Below, piece by piece: positions 6,544 to 6,880 of a stretch of 6,880 nt of DNA. The stretch comes from Fidelibacterota bacterium UBA7300 (lineage in GTDB: Bacteria > Fidelibacterota > Marinisomatia > Marinisomatales > UBA2128). Made by a program: the position numbers and the translations under genes. Within the stretch, counting starts at the first letter, position 1. Each line of letters begins with the position of its first letter. Below the pieces are notes generated by a model. That model saw only the letters and a program-made list of their open reading frames with translations. It was not told the DNA's origin and ran no database searches. The stretch lies in assembly GCA_002471865.1 (NCBI GenBank), contig DKQU01000034.1, positions 1-6,880 on the forward strand, in the 5' to 3' direction.

Positions 6544-6593
6544 ACTTTATGAATATGAAGCTATTAACCAATATGATTCAATAAGGATTTCTA
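6544..6593 (+). other. 50-base AT-rich spacer, the only sizeable intergenic gap
   Basis: This stretch separates pssA from the small membrane-protein gene. I see no hairpin with a T-run, so no intrinsic terminator, and no good paired -35/-10 promoter. A TATGAT near 6572-6577 resembles a -10 box but lacks a partner. The end of the spacer holds AAGGA (6583-6587), a ribosome site 6 bases before ATG 6594. Confidence 0.6.
6583..6587 (+). promoter_or_regulatory. Shine-Dalgarno site for the DUF4321-like gene
   Basis: AAGGA lies 6 bases before ATG 6594 and supports that start. Unlike most other genes here, this start does not depend on overlap with the preceding reading frame. Confidence 0.65.
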
Positions 6594-6878
6594 ATGCGTT
6601 TAAGATCATTAGGTTTTATGTTTCTGGTACTCCTCATGGGAGCTATGGTTGGATCACTTTTTGGGTCTGGTCTGGCTTATGTTTTACCAGAAGGTGTGGT
6701 TAAAGATTTCTTCTTGAGAAGCCTCGATTTTTCATTGGGAGGTTTGCTGGGAATTGATGATGCAGTCAGTATTGACCTTTTGGTAATTCAACTTATTTTT
6801 GGATTGAAAATTTCACTCAATTTTGCTGCTATATTTGGACTGGCGGCAACTTACTACTTATTGCGGTATTTCCGTTAA
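6594..6878 (+). CDS. Small integral membrane protein, DUF4321-like
   Basis: The function is unknown. The 94-residue protein has a hydrophobic N-terminal helix (about 5-30, containing LVLLMGAMVGSLFGSGLAYVL), a central LPEGVVKDFFLRSLDFSLGG (31-50), a short Asp-containing loop (GIDDAVSIDL), and a C-terminal hydrophobic stretch (about 62-91) ending in LLRYFR. The arrangement 'G.l.GsllG...' then 'lPegvVkdfFl.s..fglg' then 'l..fG..i.lNl..ilGi....yllr.f' matches my recollection of the DUF4321 family found in Clostridia and several other phyla. This was recognised by pattern, not by search. ATG 6594 is well supported by AAGGA at a 6-base spacing, and the stop is two bases before the window edge, so the gene is complete. 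Same strand as the phospholipid genes suggests co-transcription, but it is the most loosely attached gene of the set. Confidence 0.82.
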   Translation: MRLRSLGFMFLVLLMGAMVGSLFGSGLAYVLPEGVVKDFFLRSLDFSLGGLLGIDDAVSIDLLVIQLIFGLKISLNFAAIFGLAATYYLLRYFR

Positions 6879-6880
6879 AC

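Noticed and set aside
6549..6577. Possible promoter with TATGAT as -10 box before the DUF4321-like gene
   Set aside because: The sequence about 17 bases upstream does not resemble TTGACA, and such -10-like hexamers are expected by chance in AT-rich DNA.
6549..6584. Eleven-codon reading frame in the spacer after pssA
   Set aside because: It is very short, has no ribosome site and no sign of a leader-peptide structure such as repeated regulatory codons followed by a terminator hairpin.
1..6880. Defence, mobile-element or other accessory system
   Set aside because: No transposase, integrase, toxin, nuclease-effector, reverse transcriptase or repeat array is visible. All nine genes are housekeeping or envelope genes in a uniform, tightly packed same-strand block without composition shifts that I can see.

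Overview
The window is a compact stretch of bacterial chromosome carrying nine complete genes, all on the + strand. Only one gap between genes exceeds 5 bases (50 bases, 6544-6593). Most neighbours overlap or nearly touch: TGATG stop/start overlaps at 440-444 and 4046-4050, a GTGA overlap at 5803-5806, and starts inside the preceding gene for the second lipid-region protein and for truA. I see no terminator, convincing promoter, RNA gene, CRISPR array, insertion sequence or notable repeat. The parsimonious reading is one long co-transcribed, translationally coupled operon, or part of one, continuing beyond both edges.

Layout: ruvX/yqgF (32-442), a Holliday-junction-resolvase-like nuclease; lnt (442-1947), apolipoprotein N-acyltransferase; a signal-peptide protein resembling the DUF5683 family (1929-2591); an EcfT/CbiQ-like membrane protein (2596-3324); truA (3317-4048), tRNA pseudouridine synthase; a DegS/HtrA-like periplasmic serine protease with one PDZ domain (4048-5142); psd (5147-5806), short-type phosphatidylserine decarboxylase; pssA (5803-6543), phosphatidylserine synthase; and a small membrane protein resembling DUF4321 (6594-6878).

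The theme is the cell envelope. PssA makes phosphatidylserine, Psd decarboxylates it to phosphatidylethanolamine (PE), and PE is a good acyl donor for Lnt, which finishes lipoprotein maturation. The HtrA-like protease is an exported quality-control enzyme. Lnt together with exported proteins suggests a Gram-negative (diderm) cell. Moderate GC (roughly 40%), TTG/GTG starts and the DUF5683-like and DUF4321-like proteins fit the FCB (Fibrobacteres-Chlorobi-Bacteroidetes) side of the tree, possibly Marinimicrobia (SAR406) or a related lineage. That assignment is an inference from gene content and could be wrong.

I do not see a previously undescribed system here. The points most worth a second look are the orphan EcfT-like protein beside truA with no ATPase or substrate-binding partner and only one recognisable Ala-Arg-Gly motif, and the two poorly characterised membrane proteins embedded among lipid and lipoprotein genes.
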